Source: a bacterium HR12 (GTDB lineage: Bacteria; Actinomycetota; UBA4738; HRBIN12). From it: a stretch of 6,183 bases of DNA. Position numbers and translations under genes: made by a program. Shown in pieces: positions 4,928 to 6,183 of this stretch (its first letter is position 1; each line of letters begins with the position of its first letter). The notes under the pieces were generated by a model. That model saw only the letters and a program-made list of their open reading frames with translations. It was not told the origin of the DNA and searched no databases. The stretch is taken from assembly GCA_002898915.1 (NCBI GenBank), contig BEHO01000076.1, positions 1 to 6,183 of the forward strand. The letters run 5' to 3'.

Positions 4928-6166
4928 TCAGTTGTCGCGCGCGCCCTGCGCGACCCAGGAGGCGATGAGTTGGATCTCCTCCTCCGAGAGCGGGACGGCC
5001 GGCGGCATCCGGTGCGCGTGGTCGACGAGCATCATGACGAGCATGCTCTCCTCGGGCTTGCCGGGGACGACGAGCCGGTGCCCGTGCTCCTCCGAGCCCT
5101 CCTCGCCGTGCGGCTCCTCCTCGGCTCCGTGCCCGGCTGCATCCTCCGCGTGGTCTTCCTCCAGGCCCATGATGGCCGCGTAGCTGTCCAGGCGGACCCC
5201 GTGGGGCGGCGGCGAGGAGGCGGGGAGGTGGGTGTGGGGGCCACCCTTCTCCATGAGGATCGGCAGCACCTCCCGGGAGAAGCTCACCTCCCGCTCGAGG
5301 ATCGGGGGGAGCGTGGGCGCGTGGTGCTCGTCGACGTGCGCCACCGGGGTGATCCGGTGCCGGGCCTGGAGGTGGCTCGCGGGTTCCCCGGCGAGGTTCC
5401 AGTGGGTCCGCGGCGAGCGGGAGATCAGCGCGAGCAGCCCGGAGCCCAGGGACGCGACGCCGGCGACGAGCCCTCCGGGGACGAGGAACGAGGTCAGGAA
5501 GCGGCGGCGTCCGATCTCCGGCTGCGCCGGGTCGCTCGGCGTCGTCGCCCCGGCCCTCGCGATCCCCACGACCTGGCGGGCGACGAGGAGGTAGAGGCCC
5601 CACACCGTCCCGACGAGCACCAGGAGCCACCACACGCCGACGCCGGGCACCCGGAGCCCCACCTCCGGCTGGTAGAGCTGCCGGTCCCCGGCCACCTCCA
5701 CGGTGGAGGCCGCCTCCGCCGGGCGGTGACCCTCGTCGCCGACGTAGCGGGCCGAGAACGAGACCTCGCCGGGCGTTCGGAGCTCGACGGCGATCGCGGC
5801 GACCCCGCGATCGTCGGTGCGGGCCACGCCGAGGAAGGCGTCCCCCGTGACGTCGGCGTACGAGGCGCGCTGGTAGAAGGCCACCGGGGCGCCGACCACG
5901 GGCATCCCGTCCTCGTCGAGGAGCGTCGCCTCGAGCCGGACGAGCTCGCCGAGGGACGCCCCGCCGGTCGTCCGGAGTTCGAGCGTTACCGACGCGCGGC
6001 GGGCCCCCGGTCCCATGTCCGCCGGGGCGATCTGCTCCTCGGGCGGCACCTGAGGCTCCTCGCCGTGAGGCTCCTCGCCGTGGGCCAGGGCGATCCCGGG
6101 CGTGAGCGCCAGGAGCAGGACGGCCAAGAAGGACACCGCCCACCGCGGCCGGGAACCCTCAGCCAT
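4928..6166 (-). CDS. Membrane-anchored secreted protein: Ig-like domain, Tat-like motif, cysteine-free cytochrome c-like domain
   Basis: I do not recognise a named family for the whole 412-residue protein. Residues 1-28 are a Sec signal peptide with an ALA cleavage site, giving a mature N-terminus HGEEPHGEEP. Residues about 58-160 look like a bacterial Ig-like beta domain (GMPVVGAPVAFYQ, RTDDRGVAAIAVELRTPG). A transmembrane helix spans about 175-199, then an Arg-containing loop, then GRRRFLTSF (219-227), a twin-arginine-like motif leading a second hydrophobic segment to about 249. Residues about 292-412 align by eye with Planctomycete-type cytochrome c domains: FSREVLPIL, GVRLDSYAAIM, VVPGKPEESML, RMPP and LSEEEIQLIASWVAQGA. 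The CxxCH haem motif is absent, and the whole protein has no cysteine. A His/Glu-rich stretch (339-363) interrupts the domain. The predicted topology has both large domains outside. The start is supported by GGAGGAGGAG seven bases upstream. Possible metal binding is inference; function is unknown. Confidence 0.85.
   Translation of the reverse strand: MAEGSRPRWAVSFLAVLLLALTPGIALAHGEEPHGEEPQVPPEEQIAPADMGPGARRASVTLELRTTGGASLGELVRLEATLLDEDGMPVVGAPVAFYQRASYADVTGDAFLGVARTDDRGVAAIAVELRTPGEVSFSARYVGDEGHRPAEAASTVEVAGDRQLYQPEVGLRVPGVGVWWLLVLVGTVWGLYLLVARQVVGIARAGATTPSDPAQPEIGRRRFLTSFLVPGGLVAGVASLGSGLLALISRSPRTHWNLAGEPASHLQARHRITPVAHVDEHHAPTLPPILEREVSFSREVLPILMEKGGPHTHLPASSPPPHGVRLDSYAAIMGLEEDHAEDAAGHGAEEEPHGEEGSEEHGHRLVVPGKPEESMLVMMLVDHAHRMPPAVPLSEEEIQLIASWVAQGARDN
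6051..6080. repeat. Perfect 15-bp tandem duplication encoding the HGEEP repeat
   Basis: The unit TGAGGCTCCTCGCCG occurs twice head to tail (6051-6065 and 6066-6080). On the minus strand it encodes HGEEPHGEEP at residues 29-38, the predicted mature N-terminus of the secreted protein. The exact nucleotide identity suggests recent duplication by slippage rather than old selection on the protein alone. A related HGEE segment occurs near residues 353-356 of the same protein. Confidence 0.85.
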
Positions 6167-6173
6167 CGTGCGT

Positions 6174-6183
6174 CTCCTCCTCC
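6174..6183 (-). promoter_or_regulatory. Shine-Dalgarno of the minus-strand gene
   Basis: Read on the minus strand, the window edge gives GGAGGAGGAG, seven bases before the ATG at 6166-6164. It fixes the start of the secreted protein and agrees with the signal peptide beginning just after. The promoter is outside the window. Confidence 0.7.

Noticed and set aside
2569..4968. A 799-codon open frame on the plus strand overlapping glmU and prs in another frame
   Set aside because: The product is an Arg/Gly/Ala-rich low-complexity shadow and crosses two well-supported genes.
4812..6143. A 443-codon minus-strand frame overlapping the secreted protein gene
   Set aside because: It is Arg/Gly/Pro-rich and lacks motifs. 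The alternative frame (4928-6166) has a signal peptide, domains and a strong ribosome binding site.
1..6183. CRISPR arrays, insertion sequences, toxin-antitoxin or phage genes
   Set aside because: No regularly spaced repeats, transposase motifs, terminal inverted repeats or phage-like products were found; apart from the minus-strand gene the content is housekeeping.

Overview
The window is 6.2 kb of very GC-rich bacterial chromosome, with GTG starts, short gaps and overlapping stop/start codons. The gene order on the plus strand is G5/RlpA-like cell-wall protein, rsmA, ispE, tRNA-Gln, glmU, prs. This matches the conserved yabE/rpf-ksgA-ispE-glmU-prs housekeeping neighbourhood of Gram-positive lineages. 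The base composition, the G5 plus double-psi barrel wall protein and the N-terminal extension of RsmA suggest a high-GC actinobacterial (or related deep-branching Gram-positive) organism. I cannot fix the taxon more closely from sequence alone.

Layout: (1) 1-577, the 3' part of a secreted G5/RlpA-like wall protein whose start lies outside the window. (2) 574-1418, rsmA (16S rRNA dimethyltransferase). Its conserved N-terminus is in frame with the body, but that frame has no ATG, GTG or TTG before codon 42. A single missing G in a run of five Gs at 586-590 would join it to a GTG that overlaps the upstream stop. (3) 1415-2287, ispE, overlapping rsmA by four bases. (4) 2318-2388, tRNA-Gln(UUG). 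(5) 2462-3895, glmU. (6) 3908-4888, prs. (7) 4928-6166 on the minus strand and convergent with prs, an unusual membrane-anchored secreted protein. It has a signal peptide, an Ig-like domain, two transmembrane segments with a twin-arginine motif before the second, and a C-terminal domain resembling a cytochrome c but without any cysteine.

The plus-strand genes are core metabolism: ribosome maturation, isoprenoid precursor synthesis (MEP pathway), UDP-GlcNAc for peptidoglycan, and PRPP for nucleotides. The wall protein, IspE (undecaprenyl carrier supply) and GlmU all bear on envelope synthesis. The minus-strand gene is the one accessory-looking element and the most interesting part of the window. 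It appears to be a haem-less derivative of the Planctomycete-type cytochrome c fold with His/Glu-rich metal-binding-like segments, possibly exported by Sec for its first half and Tat for its second.
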